Assembly: GCA_022813625.1 (NCBI GenBank)
Contig: JAKLMB010000039.1
Span: 1-64,000 of the forward strand
From: Aaosphaeria pasadenensis
Lineage: Eukaryota; Ascomycota; Dothideomycetes; Pleosporales
Reading direction: 5' to 3'
Length of the DNA stretch: 64,000 nucleotides
Shown here: positions 22,623 to 34,741 of the stretch, in pieces
Numbering within the stretch: the stretch's first letter is position 1
How the letters are laid out: the number at the start of each line of letters is the position of its first letter
Notes under the pieces: generated by a model
The model's database searches: none
What the model saw: the letters and a program-made list of their open reading frames with translations, nothing else
What the model was told of the DNA's origin: nothing
Program-made: the position numbers and the translations under genes

Positions 22623-23565
22623 GTTGACTCTCTCTCAATGCCTTGAATGAAATCTCTGGAAAAGAACGGAGCTAATTGGTCTTGTGACGAATGATCCTGG
22701 TACGAGGATGGACACTGAAGTGTACACTGTGGGCGCTTGTATTTGCAGAAATTTTTGGATTTGAAGTTGCCAGATTCTTAGGACGGTTGTGCTCGTTGGC
22801 TTTCTGTAAGGGTGATAAGGGCGTATGTCGAACAAAATGATATATGGTAAGTGGTACCTATTTGTATTGCCTCATGAATGATTTTCGGAAGGACCAAGCT
22901 GCTCAATTTGTGCCTTGCCAAACTGCTGAATTGATAAGCAGAGGATGGTGACTCTTCTACCGAGTTGTCAATGTACAGCCCTCGGCCACTCAGGGGGGTT
23001 GCACCCTTGATACATGTGTACATACGTATATTCAGTTCAAATGCTACTGGAGCTTGATCCTATGGCAATGAGTCAAGAATGTAATTATGCGCTGAGAAGA
23101 GTGCACGATCTAATTGTCGGATGTAATTGCTCAAAGGCGAACAGCCAGTGATTAGTAGTATTTTAACAGGTACTGAAACAGCAGTTGGCTTTGTCAGCTT
23201 GATTTATTACGAGTGTATGTCCTCCAAGCAAAACGACAACCGAAGAATCGGATGAGGGAGAGCTTTTGCGTAGCCTCACTCGGGTCAATTAAAAATGAAT
23301 AATCTTCTGCCCAGGTACTTTGGCGTTTTCTTTTCCCTACTCACGCTCTCGATATGTATTTGATGCTGCCCTTTGCGCCCTTCGCGTTCCCTTCGCTTAC
23401 ATCGGCTGACCTTTCCATTCTTGTTCTAGTTCCCGTTTATTATTAGCCCATTCGATACAATCACTATTTGCGTCCATGACTGACTTTGTTGCTGACAGAC
23501 AACATCACCAACACGTCTCTGGCGCCCAGGGACGCCGTTGAGACTTAATCTGATTCATCGAAACA
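22623..23565. promoter_or_regulatory. Divergent intergenic region HAM1/P450-like
   Basis: About 940 bp between two start codons pointing outward. No gene and no clear repeat are visible. Confidence 0.5.
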
Positions 23566-25595
23566 ATGTCCCTCTCCCCTAAAACAGTCTTCTTCAGCGT
23601 TTATGGATCTCACACAGCCGTACGCCTTGCCTTTCTTCCGCTGTGCTACTTCCTCCTCTTCAGTCCGTTCTTAGTGCTACTGGTGCGATACTATGGCTAC
23701 GATCAGGAATTTGTACAGAGAATTTCGTCCAGGTACAGAAGCCCAGACGTGCTGGCCCAAGTCTTTGCGGCACTGGTCACCGTAGGTTTGTTCACGAGGA
23801 TATTGACTGGGACGAAATTCGGGAATGGAAGCATGCGGGATGGACACAAGCACAATGTCAATATTTTACCCTACTGGATACCTCGCCTTAGACACACTCC
23901 CAACCTCCTGTTCCGTGGAGAAAGCTGGCTTAGTAGCATAGTGTATGTTAACAATTGCTCCATGGTGAAGATCTCCAATATTGACACGCGGAAAGATCCT
24001 CCTCCATTACCGATATTGTAGGATTCAGTCTGGCAGGTATCAAACATGTCCTCATTCTCTCGCCCTCCGTCTTGGACCGAGTTGTTGGGAATACCGACAG
24101 CTTTGCCCAGGCTGAATTGTCGAAGTGGTCCATTATATCAAACTCCATCGGATTGCCTAGCACCAACAAAGCGCAATATCTACAGCTCCAGCCCGAGATT
24201 CGACAACAGTTCGCATCTGCGTTGTTCAAGGGAGAAGAACTTTTGCATATCGTCCAGGCATCAGTTCGCATCCTATCAGAGTCACTACCTGACTTGATAA
24301 CATTCAATTCTTCACTGGTTGACCAGTTGCCGTGGGAAAGAGTTGCTGGCATAGAATTAAGCGATGGTACGGAAGAGGCGGAGTGCGATCTATATGCTCT
24401 TGTGAACGAACACTTTTCCAGTGCAATCATCACGCCTATTACGGGTCTCCAATTTACAGAATCCTACCAACTTCTAGCCAGCGATCTGGCGACCTTGGAT
24501 GAGTCCTTCTACGCTTTAGCACTTGGTTTACCACGGTTCTTCCCGCTTCCCGGATTGCCCGGTGCAACTTTAGCCAGGAGACGATTGCTTCAGAACTTTA
24601 CCAAGTTCTTTCACGACATTACGTTTCCCCCCACGAAAAAGGTAGTAGCGGACGACGAAAGCGTCAGTGGTGATGAGGACACAGATGCGGAAACACCAAC
24701 ACCAATGACTGTCTTGAACGAGCTATTCTCGCAGCATGATGTACCAATGGAAGTACGTGCTGCCATTGCACTTGAGGCTATCAACAAAATCAGATCACAA
24801 GCAGTGCCCTTAGCCTTCTGGGTCCTTTATCACATTTACTCCTCTTCGGAAGCCCAACCCAAGGATTCTAGTAAAGAAGCGGACCCTCTTGAGAAGATCC
24901 GGGGAGAGACCAAAGTTTGGGCTCATGCAGTCCAACCACCTTCGATTCATCCGTCCTTTCCCTCTCCGCCTCAAATCACATTCGATGCACCGTCCTCACT
25001 ATTCTCTCCAACTACCTTCCCCTTCCTACGCTCAACAATCTTTGAAGCGTCCCGGTTGTATAGTGTCTCTGTGACGACAGCAGTAGTCACGAAACCAATC
25101 ATATTCACTCAAGCGACGTTCCGAGCAGGCGAGGAAGAGGAGAAATGGCAGCTTGATGTAGGGTCTTGCATTGATGTCGGCCTATCTCAGCAGCTCATCA
25201 ATAGGTCTGCTGCAAATTACCTGGATCCACAAAGTTTCAAACCAGATCGTTTCGCGCACACACAGTCACCGTCTCCACTTGCAGCTACGGTCTTCGAAGA
25301 TTCGAACGAGCTAGTGAATGCCCTGCTCGTGACAGTGGTTGCTGGAATCACACAGCTATGGGATATCAGTGCTGCACCCAAGAAGAGTTTCTTTGATCAA
25401 ATGCAAGAGGCACAGGCTGCTGCTACTGGCCAGAAGAATCCCGTTAATAGCAGCAAAGAGAGGAACACCGGGACTTGGCAAATGCCAAATACAGTTGACG
25501 GGGCCAGCTGCAAAGTGCCTAAAGGCGAACTTCGAGTTAGAATAAGGCGGAGAGAAAATCTCGAAAAGTTGAAGATTGGCTCTATGCGTATATAG
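23566..25595 (+). CDS. Cytochrome P450-like protein lacking the heme-cysteine loop, ~658 aa
   Basis: Exon 1 is 23566-23942, and exon 2 most likely 23996-25595 (GTATGT donor, AAG acceptor, frame kept). Other splice choices nearby are possible. An N-terminal membrane anchor (LAFLPLCYFLLFSPFLVLLV) and a proline-type hinge (ILPYWIPRL) precede FSLAGIKHVLILSPS, the usual beta-1 region. An I-helix-like AVPLAFWVLYHIY lies near residue 390, the K-helix ExxR as FEASRLYS near 475, and the PERF-like FKPDRF near 540. After this the normal FxxGxxxCxG heme loop is absent: the chain passes through a Ser/Pro linker straight into an L-helix-like segment (ELVNALLVTVVAGITQLWDI). An acidic insert (SGDEDTDAE) lies mid-protein. 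It resembles CYP7/CYP8-style fungal P450s but probably cannot ligate heme by cysteine. Confidence 0.8.
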
Positions 25596-27276
25596 AGTAG
25601 TCAAGGAGGGAGCTTCCATCTGTTCGACTCCTCTTTGGATAAACGCATCGAGAAAAAACTGTTTCTTCAGCCCTCCATGTCATTGGAAAGTCGCCATATG
25701 CAACAAAAGCAGGCAAAATACTGATGGACCACTGGAAAGAAACCACACGTATCAGTCTTCTGTTCAAAGCGGTCAGGCAGGCGTGAGCACCCCCCTATGT
25801 GTTATCTCGATCGTTCGATCCCATCCCAATCAGTTGTTGAAGCATATTTGATAGGGCCGCATTCTAGGCACAATCAGACCATACCACGTCACCAAGATGT
25901 ACGCTGTACTTAATCAAAGGGCACCTGTTGGCACCACCCATCTCGAGAACCATAGACTGCGGGCGCAATGCATGATAGACCTGGCCATCACTTGGCTTCC
26001 CAATCTAACCGTATACACATGCATATTCTTGTGTTATCGCGATCGTACGAAGCGATGAATGGAAACGAAATCGACTAAGTCGTACCGAAGACGCGCAGCT
26101 AGAAATTGGCACATTTCAAGTACGTCTCTTGAGATCGTTTGGTGATTTCCAACGTCAGAAAAGCGGTGAATTACACACTAAGGATGCCTGCTTCCACCGG
26201 GCTAGCATCCGTACTTCCCCGTCATCATGAACTTGAGGTGAATGCATCACGAGCACGCGGCAGATATACCGGTTCGTCCGTGGGTAATGAAACCTTCAAT
26301 TCTTTTATCCCGTCAAGAACGCGCTCTAAGATGGTGCTTCCACTTCCCCGCACAAAGATCTACGCTGTTGGAACAAGTCCATGACTCGCTGCAACGCCAG
26401 TGAATGCATATGCCCATGCGGTGCATGTGCACCAACTAGGTTATACTGAGCGTACATACGTCAGTACTGTAAAGTGCTCAATCACAAGAGCTTAATATTC
26501 ATGATGGATTGTAAGCATGAGAGAAGGTAGCACGTACGCGATGATGATCTTGTCTTAATAACAAATAGAGCAGGGGAATAATGACAACAATTTGGAAATG
26601 GTTGTTGCTACGTCAGCCTGAACAGACGTATTGCTAAGACGATATTGTGAACAACACCCGGAGTGGAGGATATGCAGTATACACATTGGGATGATACTAG
26701 ATGTATAGACCGTTTCAAGAATATCATAGGTGATTATAATGTACCTTGCTGGCATGGCGAGGTGACACTATATAAATGCAGGGGTTGTTGCTATGATAAA
26801 GGGCTGAACATCGACGAGTGCCCCATCTTTGATGAGTTGACAGAGTGGACGCCGTGCTACGAAGTAGCTCAAAGGACGGTAAGAGTACGGCATAGGCCGA
26901 CCATCCTTAATCAAGGAAACAGGTGAGACGTAAGTTCTGGTTACAATGGCATATGCAAACCCATTGATAATGTGAACAGGAGGTATTGCCCACAAAGCAA
27001 CAGTAAAATTATCTGCGTTAAAAAGTTGTCGTCCAATCACTGAAGGATGGTGGCCTTTTTCGAAGGGATATTGTCAATTCCAATTCATATGCACTTTTTT
27101 TCTTCAACCACATGAACACCGATATATGGATTGTTTGCACCCATGCACGCCATCACTGCCATCAGATGGTGAAAAAGGTTATGTCCATTTCATTCCGTAA
27201 CATAACACCTTTTGGATGCCCATATCATGTCGAACAAGTTGAAAAGACCCAATGAGACCCCTCAACCATGACCCGC
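25596..27276. other. Gene-free stretch between convergent genes
   Basis: About 1.7 kb separate the stops of the P450-like gene and RPS1. The only item of note is a Cys-rich open frame at 26663-26926 (7 Cys, opens with GTG; first ATG at 26672), which has no recognised family and no secretion signal. Confidence 0.5.
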
Positions 27277-28246
27277 TTAAACGCTCTCAAGGACGGTCTC
27301 CTTGAATTCCCGCTCGACCTGTGTTGTTGTATTAGCACATGCAGACATAAACGTCGTTATGAGGTTCATCATACCTTCTGGCCTGAGTCGTCCTGGCTTG
27401 ACTCTCCGTGGAGGCCGAGGAGGGCACCCAAATCGAACTTTGGTTGCTTGAGGAGCTTGACCTTTCGGACGTGGACCTAACGACGAATTAGTATTCCTCT
27501 CTTGAAGCCAATTATTTCCATAACATACGTTCTGGAGAGGGTAGATGCCCTGAGTAGACTTCTCGATCTCACGGCCAATGACCTCAGGAATGAGCTTCTG
27601 GGTCAACTGGGCGAGTGTGCATGCGCTGGCCTCACGCTGAATGATCTCGGTCATCTTCTTGCGGATTGCGCGGATCTGGGAGGAAGCGGCGTAGGTGGTC
27701 TTCTTGATCTGGTTCGGCCTTCGCTTGGTGAAAGCAATGGCGAAGAGGCGGAGGAGGTAGTCATCGGTGGTCTTGACGACGACGTTGGCCTCAATGAGGG
27801 TCTGCCACTTGCGGACGAGGGAGCGGAGCTTGTCAGAGGTGAAGTCGAGACCGTGGAAGTTGGTCAAGCAGTTCTTGCCCTGAACCTCGTCGACTCGGAG
27901 CTTGACCTTGCGGAAAGCGTGGTCCTCATCCTTCTGGAGATCGGCGAGAGAAACTTCGACTATCCGGCCCTTGAGGGCATCGTTTGCGTTCTTCAGACCG
28001 GTGGTACGGTTGACGAGGGTCTTGCCGACGCTGCAAAAAAATTGTCGTCAGTCTTGTTGATTGCAAAGATCGAGGTGCACTCATGAGGAGAGTCGAATTG
28101 TGGGATTGGGAAAAAAAGACATACTCGCGGATCTGGAAAGTGGAAGGAGCCTTGATGTTGTACCAATCCTTCTTTGCGAAGGCATCGGTCTTCTTCTTAA
28201 GACCCTTCTTTCCCTTTGAGAGGCGCTTGTTCTTGCCGACAGCCAT
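27277..28246 (-). CDS. RPS1: 40S ribosomal protein S1 (eS1, S3aE), 255 aa
   Basis: Structural protein of the small ribosomal subunit. Four exons on the minus strand: 28246-28125, 28030-27529, 27476-27375 and 27318-27277. Start MAVGKNKRLSKGKKGLKKK is canonical. FQIRDVGKTLVNRT is restored across intron 1 (GTATGT donor). VEVSLADLQKDEDHAFRKV, NFHGLDFTSDKLRSLVRKWQ and TKRRPNQIKKTTYA are invariant family blocks. The last two exons encode VHVRKVKLLKQPKFDLG and the tail VEREFKETVLESV. Length is exactly that expected. Confidence 0.97.
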
Positions 28247-29428
28247 GATTGCGACGTTGGTGCTGAAAGGTCGCTGTCGTGGGGCTGGCTTGGTGTTGTC
28301 GTCGTCAGTTTGTCGTAGGAAAATCGAGAGCAATGTGGAAGTGCCAAATTCGCTTAATGAGCTTGGGCCATCTGTCACGTGCGATCTAGCCCAGATTGAT
28401 TTTCCCTTCTCAGGGTTGCGATTGGTCGGAGCCGGATTTCGCCGATTGATGGAGTGACGACGGGTTTAGTCAGCAAACCATCAACCATGAACAACTACCT
28501 CGAAGGCAAACAACTTCCAAGTAATACACTGACACCTTTTTCATCTTACATTCTTGGGAGTGTGAAAGGGAGATATTTTGCCTAGTACATACAGAATCAA
28601 GGTATGACAATGCGTAAGGTACTTAAGTTATGCAGGATACTATACATCACCTATATTCACTCTGCATCGACTTGTCACAGACATGTTAATCGCGATTTCA
28701 TCCTTCTTTGATAGTTTGTATTATTCTACCTAGACATATCATGGTATTGCGACATAGATCAGTCGCCTAACTCTACCAGTTTAGACTCAACTATACTACT
28801 CCATTGGTTCTCTACGAAAGGTGTCTCATGCACAAATGCACATATGCACCGGTACACCCTCTCCCTTCAAATCTTCACATTCGTACACCAACCTCGAACA
28901 TCTGTCGTGGCCTAGAGAGGCCATCGATACACAGAACCTAACTGGGTAGGCGAGGGCAGTGGCGAACTGGATCTGGCTACGAATGCCATTGGCCTTCCAC
29001 ACGTACACGAGGGGACGGTGGTAGGATGACCTTGCAGAAAGGCCTAGTACATATGACTATGCTCCCACCTGGTCAAAATTGTTCCAGTATTAAGTCAAAA
29101 TACTGCATGACACTTCTTTGCAACTCTTCCATCACACAATGGAGAGCCTGTCGACCTTAATGCAGGACCAGCCGTCGCCTCTGTTGGCGGTGCGCAGTTC
29201 CATCGGATATACCGTGGCAGCATTATCGAAGTAGTGTTAAGTCACTACATTCTCACTCATGATCTTGCAGTCCTTCCGTGGACTCAATCATGTCTTGACA
29301 GTGGTACACTCATGACGTTGGCCATCGTAAGGATTTTGAGATTCGCAGAACTTCTCAAAGTCTGGAAAGCTGATATATCCATCTGTAGAGCTGTTAAAGG
29401 CTGTCCATGGTTGGGGCGGTGACCAAAT
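28247..29428. other. Intergenic stretch upstream of RPS1
   Basis: The RPS1 promoter lies here. A 31-residue open frame at 29139-29234 is the only coding hint and has no recognised relatives. Nothing else is supported. Confidence 0.5.
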
Positions 29429-29803
29429 TCAAAAAAACTGACCCTGCTTCCTATACTGCTGGACGTAACGATCGCTCTCACTCCTCCATACGGCAGGCCT
29501 CTCCGGTGAATACAAAGGGTTCGTTTCCATTCCATTGGACCTGGCTCCAGGCGAAGGAATAGGACTTGGGATTGGGGTTTCTCCACGAGGTGTTGATGGG
29601 TGGGAGGCAACCTTAGCTAGAAGAGCGGACGCGCGAGTGGGACTGCCAGAAGAGTCTCTCCGAGCAACGACAGGAGCCTGGGTTGTGCTGATGCAAGGCG
29701 AGGAAACAGTTGAAGGCGTCAGAGGTGGGCGGCGACTGCTTGATCTGTTGTGCTGCGGTGGCTGTGTGGGGAGTGAATAGTATGACCTGGCGTTGCTTGC
29801 CAT
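29429..29803 (-). CDS. Small Ser/Pro-rich hypothetical protein, 124 aa
   Basis: Single open frame from the ATG at 29803 (the first ATG in a longer open frame) to TGA at 29429. The product is rich in Ser, Pro, Arg and Thr (SSSRRPPLTPSTVSSP; PSTPRGETPIPSPIPSP). It ends in an ordered-looking motif, ERPAVWRSESDRYVQQYRKQ, then GQFF. The Ser/Thr-Pro repeats could be proline-directed kinase sites. I do not recognise the family. Composition and a clean ATG-to-stop frame favour a real gene, but it could have undetected introns or be spurious. Confidence 0.55.
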   Translation of the reverse strand: MASNARSYYSLPTQPPQHNRSSSRRPPLTPSTVSSPCISTTQAPVVARRDSSGSPTRASALLAKVASHPSTPRGETPIPSPIPSPGARSNGMETNPLYSPERPAVWRSESDRYVQQYRKQGQFF

Positions 29804-30581
29804 GGTGGAGGTTCGTTGTATGGGATGATTGTATGTGGATTTGGTCGATGGTAGCGTTGAATAGAGTTGAGTACAGCTGAGTACAGCTGAGTTGAGTCGG
29901 GTTGGGGAATTGAGTCGAAACGGGTTTGCGTAACCAGAGGTACGTTGAGCGTAGGTATTGGATTGGGAGGAGAGAAGGTTTATGTGTGTGGAGTCGAAGC
30001 TGGAATGACGGAGTGGAAATTCACGAATAGATAGATGGTGGTCTGAAGGAGGCGTTAGTGGTAATAAGTAATAAGTTAATGCATATCTTAGCAATGGGTA
30101 CGGAGTAGTAGTGGTGATGGTATTAATGGGCTTGGGGAATCGGGAGTGCGCACCATCCACTGCCCAGACGCCATTCACCCCATACTACTTCCATTACTCT
30201 GGGGCCTGTATTATTGTGTACGTAGGCGTGTCCAGGTCCAGTAGTCCAGTACGAGACTACGAGTAGACACCAAAGGTTGTATGCGAATGGCAGGGGACCC
30301 CAGCCGGTGTGTATGCTATTATGCTGCATCATCAGCCGGGCTCTCCCACTCCACTCCCATTATTGAGAGTCCACTCCACACAGTGGCACACACATCATCA
30401 TCCTTTTCCATCCCACCCCATCCCCATTATCCTTTCTTCCCCCTACCTCCCCCTCTTGGTGTAATGTATCATCCTGTAATACGAGTTTTCGTCTCTGTCT
30501 TTTCTTTCTATTCTTCCATTCAGGTCCTTTCTTCTCTCGGCCCTGGACACGCCGCAAGCCTGGCCCGGCCTGGCACGGCAC

Positions 30582-30625
<44 letters not shown>

Positions 30626-33600
30626 CTGCACGCACGCACTTGCTTTGCATATGCAGAAGTGGGCGAGCGCCGCAAGAAAACGTGGACCGTTTAGAACAAA
30701 CACGCAGCTTTCCGGCTGCGCTGTCATCCGCTCATACGTCCTGACTCGTCCTCAGTCCGACACACGACTCCATTATTCTCCCACTTTCGGCTCAGGGGAT
30801 GCATCACGTATCTATTTAGCTTGTATATAGACAATTACGCACTGCTGGATGTAGACCGATAGAATGTCATGTTACGGCATGGCATAGGATGTGCTGGCTG
30901 ATGGCCACCGCCGAACTGTCTCGTTACTTGGCCGACGACTCAAAAAGCATAATTCTCTATGCCTAGGCAGGCAAGTGTAATGAGTTTGTTCAGTCCGAGT
31001 TGGAATCATCCGGCCTCGGTACTGTTCCGCCACGACCCTCCTCCATCACAAAGCCTTCGACCTTGGTGCGAGAACTGCGTAGATGATTATCATGATGGGG
31101 CGTCAAGGAACGCTTTTCCACCACTATGATTGAGGTCTCGCCAGCTTCTCCTGGGATGTACGTGGTATCGCATCGCATCCTAGGTTGTTCTCCGGCAGAG
31201 CGGGTGCCAAAGCGGCGGGGTCATAGTGGCCATAATTAGTGTGAGTGGCCATGATGGGTGGCCTCCTGTCGAATCGGTGGCTGGATCCTTTTGTTCAACA
31301 AATTCATCCCTCATGGATCTGACTACTAGTACTCGTACATAGAAAGAAGCCTGACGACAGGTCCACCACCCCTCACGCCCCTCTTTCTCCTCAGAGTACA
31401 TAGATGCATTTCGAATAGCCAGACTCGATGAGGCGATGGTAGCAGGGGATTCCGCCGGAATCAGCGCTGGTCAGGGGTGTATGCAACATGTAACTTGTAC
31501 CTTGGAATAATAATACCCGTAGATGTGCCCGTCTTGTTGGGGCATTGGAGGGGAGCTCGCATCAGCCCGCATCACCTTACCTATCATTATCGATACGACG
31601 ACTATCGAGACATGAGGGTGCATGCAAAGTCTGTATGTACAGTCCAAAGGACCAGAACTACAGTACTGTGTAGGCAATGTGTATGCATGTATAACAGCTT
31701 GTAAGTATGCGTGGTGCGACTTTTGATGTTGCATAAACGATCGGTGGAAAGGCATGTTTCGACTACGATTAGGAACGAATCGAACATTATTCGGGACGGT
31801 ATTCGAAAGCGCCTCACATTCTCCCCTTTACTATTCCCATCTCATGATTCCATGACACTCACCACAATCTTCCAACAAATGCCGGTTTCACGCTGAACTG
31901 AGTTCTAGGCTTCAAGGCTTCCACGACTCATTCTAAACTCACCCCATCTAGCAATGTCCCTCAGCTCTGTATTAGGGGCGGGCTCCCTTTCCATTCCACT
32001 CCGTTAATACTCGTACCTCACCTCGCCCCAATGTCATGACTTCTTTGGTCCGCGAATTCACAGTAAGGTGGTAGATGACGTCCGGCGCGCCCACTCCGTC
32101 ATCAATCCTTTATCCTCCATGCTTGACCAGCATTATTCGTATAATACTCGAGATTACCTACATATTCACGAGAGTGTGTCTGCCAGGTAATCGTGATGAA
32201 GCACGGTCTTCCAACATCCAACAACTTGTCACGTTGCCCTTCCACCGAATCTGGCTCAAATCCCAACGCTCGTCCTCGCCCCGTGTCCCCATTCGGACCT
32301 GTAGTGACATCAACATCATCTGCCTTGTTTTGCTTCTCTATCAACCGCTGCCGACGGACAGCCAACGTCTAGACACTCGCCACGTACCGGGCTCCCATTG
32401 CCGGCGGCTGTCAACGCTTCCTCACCTCAGCACTTACCGGGCCAGTCAAGTCTTCCCGTACCGTCCCGCAGTATGTACGTACGATGTTGCTTTTCCCAAC
32501 GACATGTTCACTGTCGTCCAATTGTACTTTGGCGCTCACGCTTTCCAAGATCACCTAGAACAGGGCCATTGATGTCGGATTGATGTAATCTTACACTCCA
32601 CAACCCTACCTCGTAGCGAAATCTCCATATGCTGTTGCACCCTAGCACCACTGAGACTGGACTTGTGGTTTTGACTGGTACATACTCGTAACCTGCTTAG
32701 GATAGATACACATGTCACCCCACCCTCGCAAGCAGGCTGCGGTCGACGAGTGACCTATTCCGCTTATCTACTGCATTATTCCTACCAACAAGTCTTGGGT
32801 TGTTTCCTCGTTCATTAGTCAAGCTATCAATGTAAACGCAGGCCAACAACGAGGGGTGAACTCAAGTTCCGTGATTTTCTTGTTTGATCAACAAATTTTC
32901 TTTTTCTCGGTGTCCATCTAGTCCTCTAAGCCTTACCCGTTCCGTGGACGACTCCGCACATGGTGGAATCTTTGTTGTGTCTAGCACGTTGCGTAGCTCG
33001 CCAAATATGCCATGCTGCCCAGTCCGTTACAACCTACAGTATGTACTCCGTACCAGGCACCAAATATGTAGGGTTGGTACTAGCAAGGTGTGCAGCATTG
33101 CATTGTTGGTGAACTAACCTAGATTGTTGCTTAATACACACCACAAAGATAATTGTAAGACCCTTCTGTGTGTCTGTACTAATTCTTCGAATTTCCTGTC
33201 TCTGGCCCCGAGCCCGGTCCGCAGTATGGCAATAGTAGAGAAGCGACAAACCCTATTGTCGTGCGACTGCCGGAACCAAGTGTATTGATAATGCCGCCAT
33301 GAACATCTAGTGCAGTGCGACACGCCGTCAGGGCTGTGCAGGGACATCTTGAAGAGGAGAAAATTCCCCGCAAAGCTTCATGGCTGGTGATGGTGCTCTC
33401 GACCACGGTGATCTTCAAAGGTGGTATTTGGAAATGCATATGCTTGCCGATCGCAGGCCTAATTGGGGAGGCTATACTTGAACCTCACACACCCACTCTC
33501 CACTTCAACGTTTTAAAAGGCTCCTCCTTCTCACCCCCCTCCCATCTCACAAGATTCCGCATACCGGCACATAGTCCGAAGTCCCAATGTGCCTCCACAC

Positions 33601-34741
33601 TGATAGCAATGGCATGTTGCGGGGGCCTCTCACGTGCGACCATTTTTTCCATTTCATTCACTAATAATGCCCCGCAGCATTCGCTGACCCAATAAACTGC
33701 ACTTGGGAATTCGTACACTGTACAGCAGAAGGAGTCATCTCTCGCCAACGCATACCTCGTACGCGGTAAACACTCAAATAGCGCGGAAATAATGTACCGA
33801 ACACCAGAGCGGTCGAGCCCAAAGCGGGCCGCCCCGATAGTCCAATCTTCCGCCTCCCATCATCTGCCATCGTCTCCCCTTCCCATTCCGAGCCCTAACC
33901 ACGACTAGCATGCTACTTGCTTATTCTGTCTGATGATTTTGAAGACGACCATCGTCTATCGAGCCATCCGCGAGAAGCGATCAGGAGAAAACAAAGTCAG
34001 AATTGTGACAAACCCTATCATGTAGTCCACTCTGACCCACAGCCCCTCGTGGACTTTATCTCTGCTCGCTTGCGTGCCATTTCTTGCAGGAGTGGGCCGG
34101 TATGAGCATCACGCGGGGTTCTGTTGCTGGTCGATGATTGTGAACGTGTATATACTGCTGTGGGCATGGACAAGTAAGACAGGGTCGCTAAAAGTCAGTC
34201 GTGGGGTCATGAAAGTTATAAGACTGGTGCCTAACGACGGCATTGGACGAATATTTCCACAGGAAAAACCTATCCCACGCAGAGCACTCGGTGGCATCCA
34301 GTGCTATTGCACTCAAGTCATTCGATATTGGCAGTGTATTTTGATAGTAACCAATGTCAACACACGCACGCACATGTAGGGGATAAATATCCGACTGCGA
34401 TAAGGTCTCTCGAATTGATTGACCAAATCTTTCAGCATGATGTTGACCATGTCAAGGCTGCCTTGCATGCCTTGCAAGTCTAGATGGCAGCCTTACCAAC
34501 GTATCGAAATATCAATCTAACCGCGATACTTGCGCTGTTGAACCTGCAGGACACGCAACGCACTCTTGTCATGCCGTAAATGGAACCCAATTAAGGCATT
34601 GCTTGGCATTTCATGTTGTTCAGATGACTGCCAGTCCTCCAACACCCCAGCGCTAGACGAATGTGTCGGCTCGCGTCCTCGCTCAATGCTGTAAGTGGAG
34701 TCAGCTAACTATCACCCGAGCAAATAAGAGACGGAATATAC
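29804..34741. other. Long (~4.9 kb) stretch without a supportable gene
   Basis: Both strands contain only short frames with random-looking products. It carries a CA microsatellite at 30585-30624, GTACGGAGTA-type motifs at 30098 and (reverse) 33043, and CT-rich runs near 30400-30470. The base composition is normal, not AT-degenerate, so it is not an obvious RIP'd transposon. Long UTRs, a non-coding transcript or an intron-rich gene missed by eye remain possible. Confidence 0.5.
30585..30624. repeat. (CA)n microsatellite, ~20 units
   Basis: Uninterrupted cacaca tract about 40 bp long, the longest simple repeat in the window. Confidence 0.95.

Noticed and set aside
27502..28086. 194-residue plus-strand open frame
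   Set aside because: Antisense shadow of RPS1 exon 2; Leu/Val/Asp/Glu bias typical of a reversed ribosomal protein gene.
29139..29234. 31-residue open frame (MESLSTLMQD...)
   Set aside because: It looks slightly protein-like, but it is too short, has no recognised family and no splice continuation that keeps frame.
30281..30694. 137-residue plus-strand open frame
   Set aside because: Driven by the CA microsatellite and CT-rich runs; yields poly(TH) protein sequence.
32075..32572. 165-residue plus-strand open frame
   Set aside because: Composition is random-like, it has no recognisable motif, and overlapping frames on the other strand are equally open.
34560..34690. Open frame just 3' of URC1 (minus strand) that could be an extra C-terminal exon
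   Set aside because: It is open for over 50 codons, but no GT donor near the URC1 end joins it in the right phase, and the protein already ends like family members.
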